Source: Methylomonas sp. MK1 (lineage in GTDB: Bacteria > Pseudomonadota > Gammaproteobacteria > Methylococcales > Methylomonadaceae). Taken from it: a DNA stretch of 64,000 bases. Shown in pieces: positions 28,160 to 37,603 of the stretch; within the stretch, counting starts at the first letter, position 1, and the number at the start of each line of letters is the position of its first letter. The stretch lies in contig NZ_AQOV01000002.1 in the NCBI RefSeq assembly GCF_000365425.1, positions 1,480,188 to 1,544,187 on the forward strand. Reading direction: 5' to 3'. The translations under genes and the position numbers were made by a program. The notes beneath the pieces are model-generated. The model did no database searches. It saw only the letters and a program-made list of their open reading frames with translations, and had not been told where the DNA came from.

Positions 28160-29714
28160 CTATTTTGATAATTGGTCGATTAATATTTTTGCTTCTTGAT
28201 AGCAAGCCAAATTTCCGTCAGAGGGACGGCGCAAATTGGCTTCATCTGTTAAATTTGGGGGCAGGCCTTTTTGAAGAAAAAACCGTACAATATCGGGTTT
28301 ACATAACCATCCAGCATAAAGTACCAAATTATTGCCGTTGTTTTCATAATCCAACGGTACGCCTTTCTGAATCGGGGAGTCGCTATTTTTGCCGAAAGAT
28401 TTTTTCGAGCTTCCCAGCAGGAAAAAATCGGCAAAAACTACGCGACCGCTTATGCCTGCGGCGCCCCGATTCGTCCGCGTCACCTCGTTCCGACCCAACA
28501 AGGGGTCGAAACTTAGGCTCTCGCATGACTTAACGCCGTGTCGCGATGCCTTGCAGGTTTTCTCCGCTTCGCTGCGAAAACCCGCCCGGCGCTACGGCTA
28601 TCGGGGACTAAAAATCTTCACTTCGCTAACGCTCCGTTTCCAAGATTTTCAGCGAAAGAAATTTAACTAACTCCAGTTGCTTAGAATCTGGATCTTGGTA
28701 CTTCAAATTGTAATCTATGGCCCTAGCTATCAAATAGGGATCATCTAAATTGGCTCCTCTATTTACCAATAATTTGATTATATCCATGTTTATTGGCGCA
28801 TCAATGCTAAACATCATCGCGGTAGTAGAACGCTCTGAAACTGATTCATTAACGTCAACTCCCGCATTGAGAACAAGTTTCACCAATTCCGGGTTTTTTT
28901 TGCGAATAGCAAGATAGAGTGCAGTGTTACCGTAAGAATCTTTAGCATGAACATTAGCTCCATGATCCAGTAAAAATTGAGCTAACTTTACTAGGTTTAA
29001 ATCCATTGCTATCAGTAAAGGCGTCATCCCTTCAGATACTTCTTCAATATCAGCACCTTTTATTAATGCTTTCGCAGCCTGTTTTATATCGTTATCGAGC
29101 ACAGCTTTATGTAGTGTTGGCTGCGATAAATAATGGCGAAACGATTCATGATTGTCTATCAAACCCTTATCGGACGGCTTCCAAGTTTTGCCTCCGTCCA
29201 GAGACCGTAAAAGTCCACCTCCGAGCCATCCTGCGAACAATACGCTAGGGTCGCGCGGGTCGACGGCCAAACTGGTGGCAAACCAACTCTTTGGTAAACC
29301 ATCGCCCAATATTTCCCAAGTTTCGCCATAGTCGACGCTTTTCTTGAAATTACTATGCCCGCCTGAATTGGAGTCTTTATAACAAATTGCATAAATAATG
29401 TTAGGCGATGAAGGTGCCTCTACCCCATCAACACAAAGCTCGCCTATATTATTAGGCCTATCCGTATTTCTGGTTTTTAGGTCAAAAGATAGATTATTCC
29501 TTCGATTCTGATAAACCCACGACAAGCCTTTGTCGATGCTTTTGAATACATCTGAATTTCCGGAAATCGCGTAAATAACATTTTCATTTTCTACTGAAAA
29601 TTGTATTTCATTTATTTCAGGGCCGACATGGCCTGGCTTGTTTGCTTCTGCGACACAAGTAAACAATAAAAATAGAAGAGAAATATTAGATTTTATAAAG
29701 TTTTTTATTTTCAT
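28160..29714 (-). pseudogene. exported BNR-repeat plus ankyrin-repeat protein, interrupted by the 282-bp element
   Basis: Read on the minus strand, the first part (29714 to 28656) has a signal peptide (MKIKNFIKSNISLLFLLF, to AEA). BNR/Asp-box repeats follow (VFKSIDKGLSW, KSVDYGETW, RSLDGGKTW; about 50-190), then ankyrin repeats (TPLLIAMDLNLVKLAQFLLDHGAN and two more). The frame runs into the repeated element and stops. The rest of the ankyrin domain (IQKGVPLDYENNGN to the stop at 28160) resumes after it. Removing 28373-28655 joins KFL to IQKG in frame. It lies directly upstream of the subtilase. It could give a truncated protein of about 360 residues. Confidence 0.83.
28373..28655 (-). repeat. 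structured interspersed element, copy 1 (283 bp), inside the ankyrin gene
   Basis: This copy is about 95% identical to 60106-60387 on the other strand. Ends on its sense strand are TCGCTGAAAATC and GCGACTCCCCG. It contains several hairpins: AAAATCTT with AAGATTTT near the 5' end, GGTTTTC with GAAAACC in the middle, CGACCC with GGGTCG, and GATTTTTTC with GAAAAAATC near the 3' end. There is no target-site duplication and no transposase. It is in sense with the interrupted gene, with TCTT directly before it. Confidence 0.9.
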
Positions 29715-29957
29715 GCGTTTGCTATGCATCTTTTGCGCCGCCAAATCCGAGATTGATTGAATTAAGAAAGTACAGGTGGTGGTATAACAAGCAACTATGT
29801 GATGTCGCTATACTTGCTAGACACTATTCAAAGATGAGGCGACTTCTTGGAAATATTCAAAACTCCAAGACGCGTTTATAATGCCTTCGAGTTACAGCGA
29901 CGGGTAATGATAAAATTGCAGTCATTCAACCAAATATTGCCACAGACTGCAAAGGGT

Positions 29958-31532
29958 CGATTGTGTTGAAAAAGGCGGATTTTTGAAAGTCAGTGGGAAC
30001 TGCGTTTTGATTGATTGCCGTGGTTTTGCAGAAGCTGGCAGGTGAGTTTTTTGCTTTCCGGTGCGTAAATACGCCTTATATTGCCGTTATGCGGGTATCA
30101 ATTGGGTTACTGGTTCATTGATTGCCAACCTCTTCGCCATTCGCCTTAGATTTTGGGCCGTCGCCGCCAGTAGGAACTCATCTTTGGCATTACTGAAGCC
30201 TCGTAAACGTAGTTTATCCATCTTCAATATGCGCTTGAGATGGGCAAACAGCATTTCCACCTTCTTGCGTTCCTTGCGTGACTGCTTATAAGCATCGGTT
30301 TTGGTAATGGCTCGTGCGACATCACGAGCCGATTCGTGGGGGCTTCGATCGATTTGCCGATTTGCCATGTTAGGACAGCACTGCGCTTTGAGCGGACAGG
30401 CTTGGCAATCCAATTGGCTGGCGCGATAGCGATAAGGGTTTTTCTGTTTGCTGCGCCAAGCGGGTTTCAGACACTTACCCGCTGGACAGATATACTGATT
30501 ATTCTCCGCGTCATAAGTAAAGTCAGAGCGGCCGAAGGTGCCATCGCTGCGTTCTGACTTATCAAATACGGGTACATGCGGTTCTATGTCTTTTTCATCG
30601 ACTAACCATCCGAGCATGGCAGCTGATCCATAGTTGGTATCGCCCACCAAACGTTCGGGCTTCAGACCAAACGTCTCTTCTACCCGGTCAATCATGGTCC
30701 GAGTCGCCTCCACTTCGGCGGCTTTATTGACCGCTGAGGCTTCTACGTCAAGGATGATGCCGGCTTCCAAGTCGATCAAGTAATTGGTTGAATAAGCAAA
30801 GAATGCGGGGCCACCGGGTGCGGCCGTCCAGGTAGCCGCCGGATCAGTCAGTGAAAGCGTCCGGGTGGACTCTTTGGGATCATTCGTTTCTTCTAGTGCC
30901 GCGAGATATTCACGGACCGGACGTTCTGCTTGAGCGGGATCGCCCCAGTCAATGTCGTCACCATTTTCTACTCGACGTTGCCGTTGGGCATCGGCTTTGA
31001 TGATGCTGGCGTCGGTGGCAAAACCCTCGCCACGCACCAGGCCTTCTGCCATACATCGTTTCAGGACCGTTTCAAACACTAGCCGAAAAGCCTGGCTTTC
31101 CCGAAAACGGCCCAGGCGATTCTTGGAAAAGGTGGAATGATCCGGTACGGGATCGTCTAAATCCAGTTTGCAAAACCAGCGATAAGCCAAGTTGACATGC
31201 ACTTCTTCACACAGACGACGTTCGGAACGAATGCCGAAACAATAACCGAGGATTAGCATCCGGATCATCAGTTCGGGAGCAATCGATGGTCGGCCGATAG
31301 GACTGTAAAACTCCGCCAATTGCTGGCGAAAATCACCCAAGTCAAGAAAATGGTTAATGCCTCGCAGCAGATGCTCTTTGGGAATGTGGTTTTCGAGACT
31401 GAAACAGAAAAACAACTGCTCCTGAATCCCGGATTGTTGTCCCATCATGGCGTCACCTCATGATTGAGTGGCTGTTAGCTGTATTTTACTACTTTAGGAA
31501 CCGTATATTAGGGGACTTTTTCAACAGAATCG
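29958..31532 (-). mobile_element. IS1182-family insertion sequence
   Basis: Inverted ends of about 17 bp enclose a transposase gene. The left end is CGATTGTGTTGAAAAAG from 29958; the right end, read on the minus strand from 31532, is CGATTCTGTTGAAAAAG. Outer limits are approximate because no clear target duplication is seen. Together with the IS256 element it brackets the exported-protein block. Confidence 0.75.
30087..31448 (-). CDS. IS1182-family transposase, intact
   Basis: 453 residues. An N-terminal DUF772-type domain (IPKEHLLRGINHFLDLGDFRQQLAEFYSPIGRPSIAPELMIRMLILGYCFGIRSE, given here only to mark residues about 21-75) precedes the DDE domain. The acidic residues are probably Asp in FATDASIIKAD, Asp in LVGDTNYGSA and Glu in KKVEMLFAHLKR. 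Between them is a four-cysteine cluster (CPAGKCLKP, LDCQACPLKAQC). The start, tandem ATG codons at 31448 and 31445, follows AGGTGA. The gene looks complete, so the element may still be mobile. Confidence 0.93.
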   Translation of the reverse strand: MMGQQSGIQEQLFFCFSLENHIPKEHLLRGINHFLDLGDFRQQLAEFYSPIGRPSIAPELMIRMLILGYCFGIRSERRLCEEVHVNLAYRWFCKLDLDDPVPDHSTFSKNRLGRFRESQAFRLVFETVLKRCMAEGLVRGEGFATDASIIKADAQRQRRVENGDDIDWGDPAQAERPVREYLAALEETNDPKESTRTLSLTDPAATWTAAPGGPAFFAYSTNYLIDLEAGIILDVEASAVNKAAEVEATRTMIDRVEETFGLKPERLVGDTNYGSAAMLGWLVDEKDIEPHVPVFDKSERSDGTFGRSDFTYDAENNQYICPAGKCLKPAWRSKQKNPYRYRASQLDCQACPLKAQCCPNMANRQIDRSPHESARDVARAITKTDAYKQSRKERKKVEMLFAHLKRILKMDKLRLRGFSNAKDEFLLAATAQNLRRMAKRLAINEPVTQLIPA

Positions 31533-32022
31533 GTCGAACTCGACCACTGAAAACAAAATATTCCAAAGCTTTAAGCCGAATAGCTTGTTCGCTTTTTCAG
31601 CCTCTGTAGATATGCTGCTCGCTTTGGTTTATACGCCAAAAATCCAAAATCATGCATATCAAAAACTTTCGAATTCACTGGCGAAATTTTGGAATACTCG
31701 ATTTAAGGTATTTTATAGGCATGCCATGGTTTCGTGTGCATACCTTGCAGATAGGTGGGTGAGGGCGGAGGTATCGAAGGTAGGTTCCAGACATAACGCG
31801 TTGTGAACCCTGGCCTGGAATATGCCCAGCAGGGTGTTAAATGTACATCTATGTTTGCGAACGTGCCAACGGGGCAAGAATGTGTGGATCTTTAGCGGCT
31901 GAAACTACGCCAACGTGTTGTGTCGCCATTGCGCGTCCATACCGGCGGATGCTTCGATAAATTGACGATTACGCCACGCGGCACCAATATTAGGTGGCAG
32001 TCGATTCGACTGGTCTGGACAT
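31533..32022. other. 490-bp region without a convincing gene
   Basis: This lies between the IS1182 right end and the terminator of the vWA/OmpA gene. A 73-codon open frame at 31585-31806 has no ribosome site and no recognisable composition. It may be remnant sequence from IS activity. Confidence 0.6.
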
Positions 32023-32051
32023 AAAAAAAGGGAGGCCTAGCTAGGCCTCCC
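32023..32051 (-). terminator. intrinsic terminator of the vWA/OmpA lipoprotein gene
   Basis: A perfect 22-bp palindrome, GGGAGGCCTAG followed by CTAGGCCTCCC (32030-32051), is followed on the minus strand by seven T residues. It lies 29 bases after the stop at 32080. Confidence 0.9.
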
Positions 32052-32079
32052 TTGTGTCGTTAAGCTGGAAGCTTATCGT

Positions 32080-33264
32080 TTAGCGGTCGGTACGTTTGTA
32101 TTCGACACGGCGGTTGTAGGCACGGCCTTCATCGGTTTCATTGGTATCGACCGGTTTGGACTCTCCGAAGCCAACCGCTGTCAGGCGCTTGCCTTCCACG
32201 CCTTGTTTGATCAGCTCGGCTTTGACCGCATTAGCTCTACGCTCCGACAGTTTTTGGTTGTAAGCATCCTTACCGTAACTATCGGTGTGGCCCTGAATCT
32301 CAATGGTCAAACCAGGGTTCATTTTCATCACTTCTACGGCGTTTTGGATCAGTGGGCCGTATTTGGCTTTGACGTCAGATTTGTCGAAATCGAATAACAA
32401 GCCGCGAAATGCCCAGCAACCGTCTTTATCGACGATGGCACCTTTAGGGGTGTCAGGGCATTTGTCCACACAGTTGCTTACGCCATCTTTGTCGTCGTCT
32501 TGTGTCGAACAATCTGCCGCTTTTGGTGTACCCGCTTTCAGGAACAAGTTTTTAACAAAATCGCTCATGCCTTTCGGATTGGAAATGGCATCTGCAGTGG
32601 TCGAGAATCCGCAACCGGATGCGTTAGCCAAGTCTTGCAGCACCGTTTGACCTGCGGCATCTTCGTCATTGCCGACCCAAACTGTATAAATGCACAGCTT
32701 GTCCCCGTATTGGGATTTAAGCGCTTCGGCAGTTGGTAGGGGCGAGACTTCCTCGATACCATCACTAAAAACGATTAAGGCAATATTGCCGGGAGCAGAG
32801 GCGATATCTTTGCCGGAATCGCTTAACGCAGTGGCCAGTGGTGTGCCGCCGCTAGAGCATTCGAGAGAAGTAATCGCACTTTCGAAACCGGCTGGTGTGT
32901 AATTCTGCACGGCTTGATTGAGATAAGTCGAGCCCCATGATAGGCATGGACCAAAACCGAAGCTGCGTAGACCGGATGTCAGCGGCATGACCGGAATGGA
33001 TTTGTTAAACTTGTTGAGCAGATTTTTTTCGACATCCAGCTTGGTGCCACTGTAATCGGTAGAATTTACATAGGTACGGCTCATTGATGACGATGAATCA
33101 TTAACCACGAAAAAGCTGTTGGTTTTTTGTACCAGTTTTCCGGATTTAACCAGTGCGTTAAGGTCTTCAGGCTGGAAGGCCTGGAAATTATTGCTCGACT
33201 GCGTCGCGCAACCGGAAAGCAGCGCTCCGGCCAGAGTGGCCGTGAATAAAAGGTTTCTTTTCAT
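32080..33264 (-). CDS. OmpA-family lipoprotein with a von Willebrand factor A domain
   Basis: 394 residues. The lipoprotein leader ends at LLSGC (Cys19). Residues about 50-245 form a vWA domain with a MIDAS motif (NDSSSSM) and later metal-site residues (GGTPLATAL and FSDGIEE). A short thrombospondin-3-like calcium stretch (DDDKDGVSNCVDKCPDTPKGA) is followed by an OmpA-type peptidoglycan-binding domain (about 290-394; IEIQGHTDSYG, LSERRANAV, GRAYNRRVE). GGAGA precedes ATG 33264. The architecture suggests a protein anchored to outer membrane and cell wall that binds another protein through its vWA domain; the partner is unknown. Confidence 0.88.
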   Translation of the reverse strand: MKRNLLFTATLAGALLSGCATQSSNNFQAFQPEDLNALVKSGKLVQKTNSFFVVNDSSSSMSRTYVNSTDYSGTKLDVEKNLLNKFNKSIPVMPLTSGLRSFGFGPCLSWGSTYLNQAVQNYTPAGFESAITSLECSSGGTPLATALSDSGKDIASAPGNIALIVFSDGIEEVSPLPTAEALKSQYGDKLCIYTVWVGNDEDAAGQTVLQDLANASGCGFSTTADAISNPKGMSDFVKNLFLKAGTPKAADCSTQDDDKDGVSNCVDKCPDTPKGAIVDKDGCWAFRGLLFDFDKSDVKAKYGPLIQNAVEVMKMNPGLTIEIQGHTDSYGKDAYNQKLSERRANAVKAELIKQGVEGKRLTAVGFGESKPVDTNETDEGRAYNRRVEYKRTDR

Positions 33265-33432
33265 GTTTTAATTCTCCAGGTTGTTATTCTGCATCTACAA
33301 GGCCTAGCGTACCGCCTTGGTGTCTTAAGTCTAACATCAATCCCTTATTTTGAAATAGTGCGTTCATCTTATTCAGACGCCGTGAAATAATGCCGCTTTG
33401 TTTTTAATCCGTAGGTTTCCTTGGAGAATGTA

Positions 33433-33876
33433 ATGGGAAAAATTTTAATTTTCTGTGCGATGTTTTTACTCGCTAGTGCGGTAAGGGCTGACAGCGTGAA
33501 AGAAATGGCTGATCAGGGTAACGCGCAGGCGCAAGCCAAATTGGCGTCGTTGTATTTACTTGGTCGAGAGGGTTTTGAGAAGGATGAGCATAAGGCCGCG
33601 GAGTGGATGGAAAAAGCGGCGAACCAAGGTTTGCTGGATGCTCAGGTAGTCATGGGGGCGATGTACGATAGAGGTATGGGTGTCATCAGCGATAGAGACA
33701 AGGCTACCGATTGGTATGAAAAAGCCGCTAAGCAAGGGCATGCCACTTCGCTGGCCATACTAGGCAGAAACGACGCAGCTAAGGGCAGCGTGCAATTTAA
33801 CTATCAGGCGATGCGTTTAAGCGCATCGCGCTCCATTCCCGGCGAATACGCCAAGAAATTTTTAACCACTAAGTAA
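33433..33876 (+). CDS. exported Sel1-repeat (TPR-like) protein
   Basis: 147 residues from ATG 33433, which has GGAGA at 33423-33427; the in-frame TTG at 33421 is not needed. The signal peptide ends at VRA (about 19). Two to three Sel1-like repeats follow (NAQAQAKLASLYLLG, AAEWMEKAANQGLLDAQVVMGAMYDRGMG, ATDWYEKAAKQGHATSLAILG). Sel1 repeats usually mediate protein-protein contact. The C-terminal 30 residues are basic and unmatched. The gene ends 6 bases before gltX. No specific function can be given. Confidence 0.8.
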   Translation: MGKILIFCAMFLLASAVRADSVKEMADQGNAQAQAKLASLYLLGREGFEKDEHKAAEWMEKAANQGLLDAQVVMGAMYDRGMGVISDRDKATDWYEKAAKQGHATSLAILGRNDAAKGSVQFNYQAMRLSASRSIPGEYAKKFLTTK

Positions 33877-33882
33877 TTAGAG

Positions 33883-35289
33883 ATGAGTATTAGAACCCGC
33901 TTTGCCCCAAGTCCCACCGGTTATTTACATGTTGGCGGTGCCAGAACCGCTTTGTTTTCGTGGTTGTATGCGCGCAAACACGGCGGCAGATTTATTTTGC
34001 GAATCGAGGATACCGATCTTGAGCGTTCCAGTCAGGAGTCCGTGAATGCAATTCTGGAAGGCATGACTTGGTTAGGCTTGGAATATGACGAGGGCCCTTT
34101 CTATCAGACGCATCGTTTTGATCGTTACAAAGAAGTGATTCAGCAATTGCTGGCGCAGGGCGATGCCTATTATTGCTATTGCAGTCGCGAGGAGTTGGAG
34201 GTTTTACGCGAGCAGCAAATGGCCAACAAGGAAAAGCCGCGTTACAACGGTAAGTGTCGGCACGGTGTTGAAAATCCGCAAGGTGAGCGGGTGGTGCGAT
34301 TTAAGAACCCGGAGCAGGGCGAGGTTATCATCGACGATCTGGTGAAAGGTCGTATCGTTGTCGCTAACAAGGAGCTGGATGATCTGATTATTGCCCGTTC
34401 CGACGGCACCCCGACCTATAACCTGACGGTGGTAGTCGATGACATGGATATGGGGGTTACTCATGTGATCCGTGGTGACGATCATGTCAATAATACGCCC
34501 AGACAGATTAATATTCTGAAAGCCTTGGGTGCGCAATTGCCGGTGTATGCGCACGTGCCGATGATTTTAGGTTCGGACGGTGCGCGCCTGTCCAAACGTC
34601 ACGGTGCGGTCAGCGTGATGCAGTATCGCAATGACGGGTATTTACCCGAGGCTTTGTTGAACTATCTGGTGCGATTGGGTTGGTCGCATGGTGATCAGGA
34701 ATTGTTTTCCTTGGAAGAGATGGTGGCGTTGTTCGAGTTGGAAAAAGTCAACGTTTCCGCGTCCACGTTTAACACCGAGAAGTTGTTGTGGTTGAATCAC
34801 CAGTACATCATGAACAGCGATCCGGCGCATGTTGCCAGACATTTGGCGTGGCATATGGGGGAGCGTGGTATCGATCCGACCACCGGTCCGGGATTGATGG
34901 ATGTGGTTAAAGCGCAACGCGAACGTTGCAAAACCCTGGTGGATATGGCAGCCGAAAGCGAATACTTTTACAAGGAATTCGACGCTTACGAAGAAAAAGC
35001 CGCCAAGAAGAATTTCAAAGCGGGCGTGGACGATGTATTGCAACATTTACTGGCGCAATTTAACGCTATCGGCGATTGGGAAGCGTCAGGTCTTCACCAA
35101 GTGGTATTGGATAGTGCCGAGCAATTGCAGCTTAATCTGGGTAAAGTCGCGCAACCCCTGCGCGTAGCGGTTTGTGGCAGTGGTGTATCGCCGGCTATTG
35201 ATCTGACTTTGGCTCTATTAGGCAGAGAGAAAACCTTGCGCAGAATAGAGCGAGCCATCGGATACATAAAGAATGTAGAAAAGTCCTAG
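33883..35289 (+). CDS. gltX: glutamate-tRNA ligase
   Basis: 468 residues, the class I glutamyl-tRNA synthetase. The HIGH-type motif is in [13 protein letters not shown] (about 9-21) and the KMSKS-type motif is LSKRHGA (about 236-242). The zinc-binding region holds [11 protein letters not shown] and a later KCRHG. The C-terminal anticodon-binding domain (about 330-468) is complete. It charges tRNA-Glu, and two identical tRNA-Glu(TTC) genes follow close by. The -35 box of the tRNA promoter overlaps its stop codon. Confidence 0.97.
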   Translation: MSIRTRFAPSPTGYLHVGGARTALFSWLYARKHGGRFILRIEDTDLERSSQESVNAILEGMTWLGLEYDEGPFYQTHRFDRYKEVIQQLLAQGDAYYCYCSREELEVLREQQMANKEKPRYNGKCRHGVENPQGERVVRFKNPEQGEVIIDDLVKGRIVVANKELDDLIIARSDGTPTYNLTVVVDDMDMGVTHVIRGDDHVNNTPRQINILKALGAQLPVYAHVPMILGSDGARLSKRHGAVSVMQYRNDGYLPEALLNYLVRLGWSHGDQELFSLEEMVALFELEKVNVSASTFNTEKLLWLNHQYIMNSDPAHVARHLAWHMGERGIDPTTGPGLMDVVKAQRERCKTLVDMAAESEYFYKEFDAYEEKAAKKNFKAGVDDVLQHLLAQFNAIGDWEASGLHQVVLDSAEQLQLNLGKVAQPLRVAVCGSGVSPAIDLTLALLGREKTLRRIERAIGYIKNVEKS

Positions 35290-35314
35290 ACAAAGTTCTG
35301 AATATCCGTATAAT
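35287..35314 (+). promoter_or_regulatory. promoter of the tRNA-Ala/tRNA-Glu cluster
   Basis: TAGACA (35287-35292) and a perfect TATAAT (35309-35314) are 16 bp apart, followed after a short distance by tRNA-Ala at 35331. The -35 hexamer shares its first bases with the gltX stop codon. Confidence 0.75.
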
Positions 35315-35330
35315 ACGAGGACTCAACTAC

Positions 35331-35406
<76 letters not shown>

Positions 35407-35429
35407 AATAATAGTTGATTTAGTCCTGA

Positions 35430-35505
35430 GTCCCCATCGTCTAGTGGCCTAGGACACCGCCCTTTCACGGCGGTAACCGGGGTTCGAACCCCCGTGGGGA
35501 CGCCA
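35430..35505 (+). tRNA. tRNA-Glu(TTC), copy 1
   Basis: 76 nt with encoded CCA. The acceptor GTCCCCA pairs with TGGGGAC, with discriminator G. The anticodon stem CCGCC/GGCGG holds the loop CTTTCAC, anticodon TTC. It is identical to copy 2 at 35571. Confidence 0.97.
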
Positions 35506-35570
35506 ATTTGGCTAAAGTCGGTTAAGCCGGCAATTCGTATTAAAGAAGTAATTCTTAAAAAATAGTCTTA

Positions 35571-35646
35571 GTCCCCATCGTCTAGTGGCCTAGGACACCG
35601 CCCTTTCACGGCGGTAACCGGGGTTCGAACCCCCGTGGGGACGCCA
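35571..35646 (+). tRNA. tRNA-Glu(TTC), copy 2
   Basis: Identical over 76 nt to 35430-35505, while the spacers differ, so this is a duplicated gene maintained by selection or conversion. A 273-bp stretch without a visible gene follows. Confidence 0.97.
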
Positions 35647-35919
35647 TCAATTCTTAAGGTTATAGCTCTGGCACAGCGGCAATAATGCGGTGCTAAGTTT
35701 GCTATGCCGTCTGTGTTAATTCAATATCTTAAGTCGAATCTCTATTTCTCTGATATGTAGCGATTAGTTTCTTCTGTGCTGATCGCTTTAGTAAGGCGGT
35801 TTGATCTCGCGAAGCGTAAGGGTAAACCTAAATTGCTGATTTAAGTTTGCCCATATGGCGAATTAGAAAGATCTAATTTCACAAATCGATTTGAACTATA
35901 CGCATGGTTATCTGAAGCC

Positions 35920-37518
35920 TTAGGTGGACGGATGGCCGGCCTCAATCATTACTTTTAGCTTAGAGCCCGGTTTGATGTCCGCCTTGTTTTTGGGAACGTT
36001 ATTCCATTTGCGGAGTTCGGTGACGTTGACATTAAATTTCTTCGAAATCTGTGCCAATGTGTCGCCGGCTTTGACCGTGTAGCTGATTTGCTTGATAGAC
36101 GGCGCGGTTGATGCAACGGTTATACTGCTGCTGGTTTTCTTGATAGTCAGTTTTTGACCGGGTTTCAGAGCCGCTTTTTTGGGTAATTTATTCCAACTCA
36201 CAATATCGTCTTTATCAACGGAAAAACGTTGCGAGACATCCCATAGGGTATCGCCTTTCTTAACCGTATATTGTTGTTTGCTTGATTGAGCAGGTGTTGG
36301 TGTGGATTGTTGCGATACTGCAGCAACAGCCGGTATGGTTGGTTCGCCCTTTTGTGAATGAAAAGAGACCGGGATTAACAGGATTGAGCCTTGGGCAACC
36401 GTATCGTCGTCAAGATGATTGACATTGATAATCTCTTCGACGCTGGTGCTGTGTTTGCTGGCTATGCTTTTTAGAGTCTCTTTCTTGCCCACCGTATGGT
36501 GTTCCCATTTGATTCTCTCTTGGTGTGGCAATTCAGCCAGTTTTTCTTTAAAAGAATCGGCTTTGCTTACCGGAATCAGCAGATGTTGCGCGCCGTTCGG
36601 ATCGGTGCTCCAGCGGTTATAGCCAGGATTGAGCTTTAAGAAATCATCTAGCGGGGTTTGTGCCATTTCGGCGGCTTTACCCAAATCGAGCTGGGACTTT
36701 ACATCGACCAATTCAAAATAAGGTTGGTTGGCGAATTGATGCAGATTGACGTTGTATTTTTCCGGGTTGGCAAAGATCTTGGCGATTGCCAGCAGCCTGG
36801 GTACGTAAGCTGAGGTCTCGTTGTTCAAGTCCAGAGACCAGAAGTCGGTAGGCTGTCCGCGCTCGAGGTTTCTATCCACTGCGTTTTTTATATTGCCTTT
36901 GCCGGCGTTGTATGAGGCGAGAGCAAGTAACCAGTCGTTATTGAAAGTCTCGCTCAGTTCTTTCAGGAAGGTAGTGGCTGCCTGAGTCGATTGCACCACA
37001 TCGCGTCGTGCGTCATACCAGCTATTCTGTTTTAACCCGTAAAGACGCCCGGTGGGTGGAATGAACTGCCAAAGACCGGATGCTTGAGCTGGCGACATCG
37101 CGTCAGGTCTGAAAGCGCTCTCAACCGCAGGTAACAGGGCCAGTTCTCCGGGGATATTTTTCGCTTCAATTTCGTTGAGGATGAAATATAAATAGGGCTC
37201 GGCGCGCTGTTGTACTCTGGTCAGATATTCAGGGTTTTTAAGATACCAGTTTACTTCGCGGTCGATTCTGGCATTATCGATTTCCGGTAAGGCATAAAGA
37301 GACAGCATCCTATCCCAGATGGTGGCGTGCTCTTTTGCTTCTACCTGCTTGTTGTGGATTTTTCCGGCATTGCCATTACGGGTAAATACGGAAAACTTGC
37401 TAGTTGATGATTGGCTTAGATGGTCTTTTTGCGCATGTTGGCTACAACCGGTTGCTAGCAGAATAGGCAGTAGATAAGACAGATGACGGCCTGATTTTTT
37501 GGAAATTGAGCGGGGCAT
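35920..37518 (-). CDS. mltD: membrane-bound lytic murein transglycosylase D
   Basis: 532 residues. The lipoprotein leader ends LLATGC (about Cys25). The SLT domain (about 115-250) carries the catalytic Glu in PAVESAFRPDAMSPAQASGLWQF and later ALASYNAGKGN. Three LysM peptidoglycan-binding repeats follow: a divergent one near residues 345-385 (HTVGKKETLKSIASKHSTS), then YTVKKGDTLWDVSQRF and YTVKAGDTLAQISKKF. MltD cleaves glycan strands to form 1,6-anhydro ends. It is divergent from the methyltransferase-rnhA pair, the same neighbourhood as in E. coli. Confidence 0.95.
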   Translation of the reverse strand: MPRSISKKSGRHLSYLLPILLATGCSQHAQKDHLSQSSTSKFSVFTRNGNAGKIHNKQVEAKEHATIWDRMLSLYALPEIDNARIDREVNWYLKNPEYLTRVQQRAEPYLYFILNEIEAKNIPGELALLPAVESAFRPDAMSPAQASGLWQFIPPTGRLYGLKQNSWYDARRDVVQSTQAATTFLKELSETFNNDWLLALASYNAGKGNIKNAVDRNLERGQPTDFWSLDLNNETSAYVPRLLAIAKIFANPEKYNVNLHQFANQPYFELVDVKSQLDLGKAAEMAQTPLDDFLKLNPGYNRWSTDPNGAQHLLIPVSKADSFKEKLAELPHQERIKWEHHTVGKKETLKSIASKHSTSVEEIINVNHLDDDTVAQGSILLIPVSFHSQKGEPTIPAVAAVSQQSTPTPAQSSKQQYTVKKGDTLWDVSQRFSVDKDDIVSWNKLPKKAALKPGQKLTIKKTSSSITVASTAPSIKQISYTVKAGDTLAQISKKFNVNVTELRKWNNVPKNKADIKPGSKLKVMIEAGHPST

Positions 37519-37603
37519 TGTCTGAACTCGCTAAAATAAAAAAATTAGATCCTAGCATGGCTTTCTAAAATAGCCAAAAAAACATACCCTTAGCGGCGGT
37601 TAA

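Noticed and set aside
31585..31806. 73-codon open frame in the gap after the IS1182 element
   Set aside because: No ribosome site, no recognisable protein character, in a region likely to be remnant DNA.
35430..35646. The two tRNA-Glu genes as a mobile repeat or CRISPR-like unit
   Set aside because: Both are complete tRNA genes with encoded CCA and differ only in spacers; this is ordinary duplication. No CRISPR array was seen anywhere in the window.
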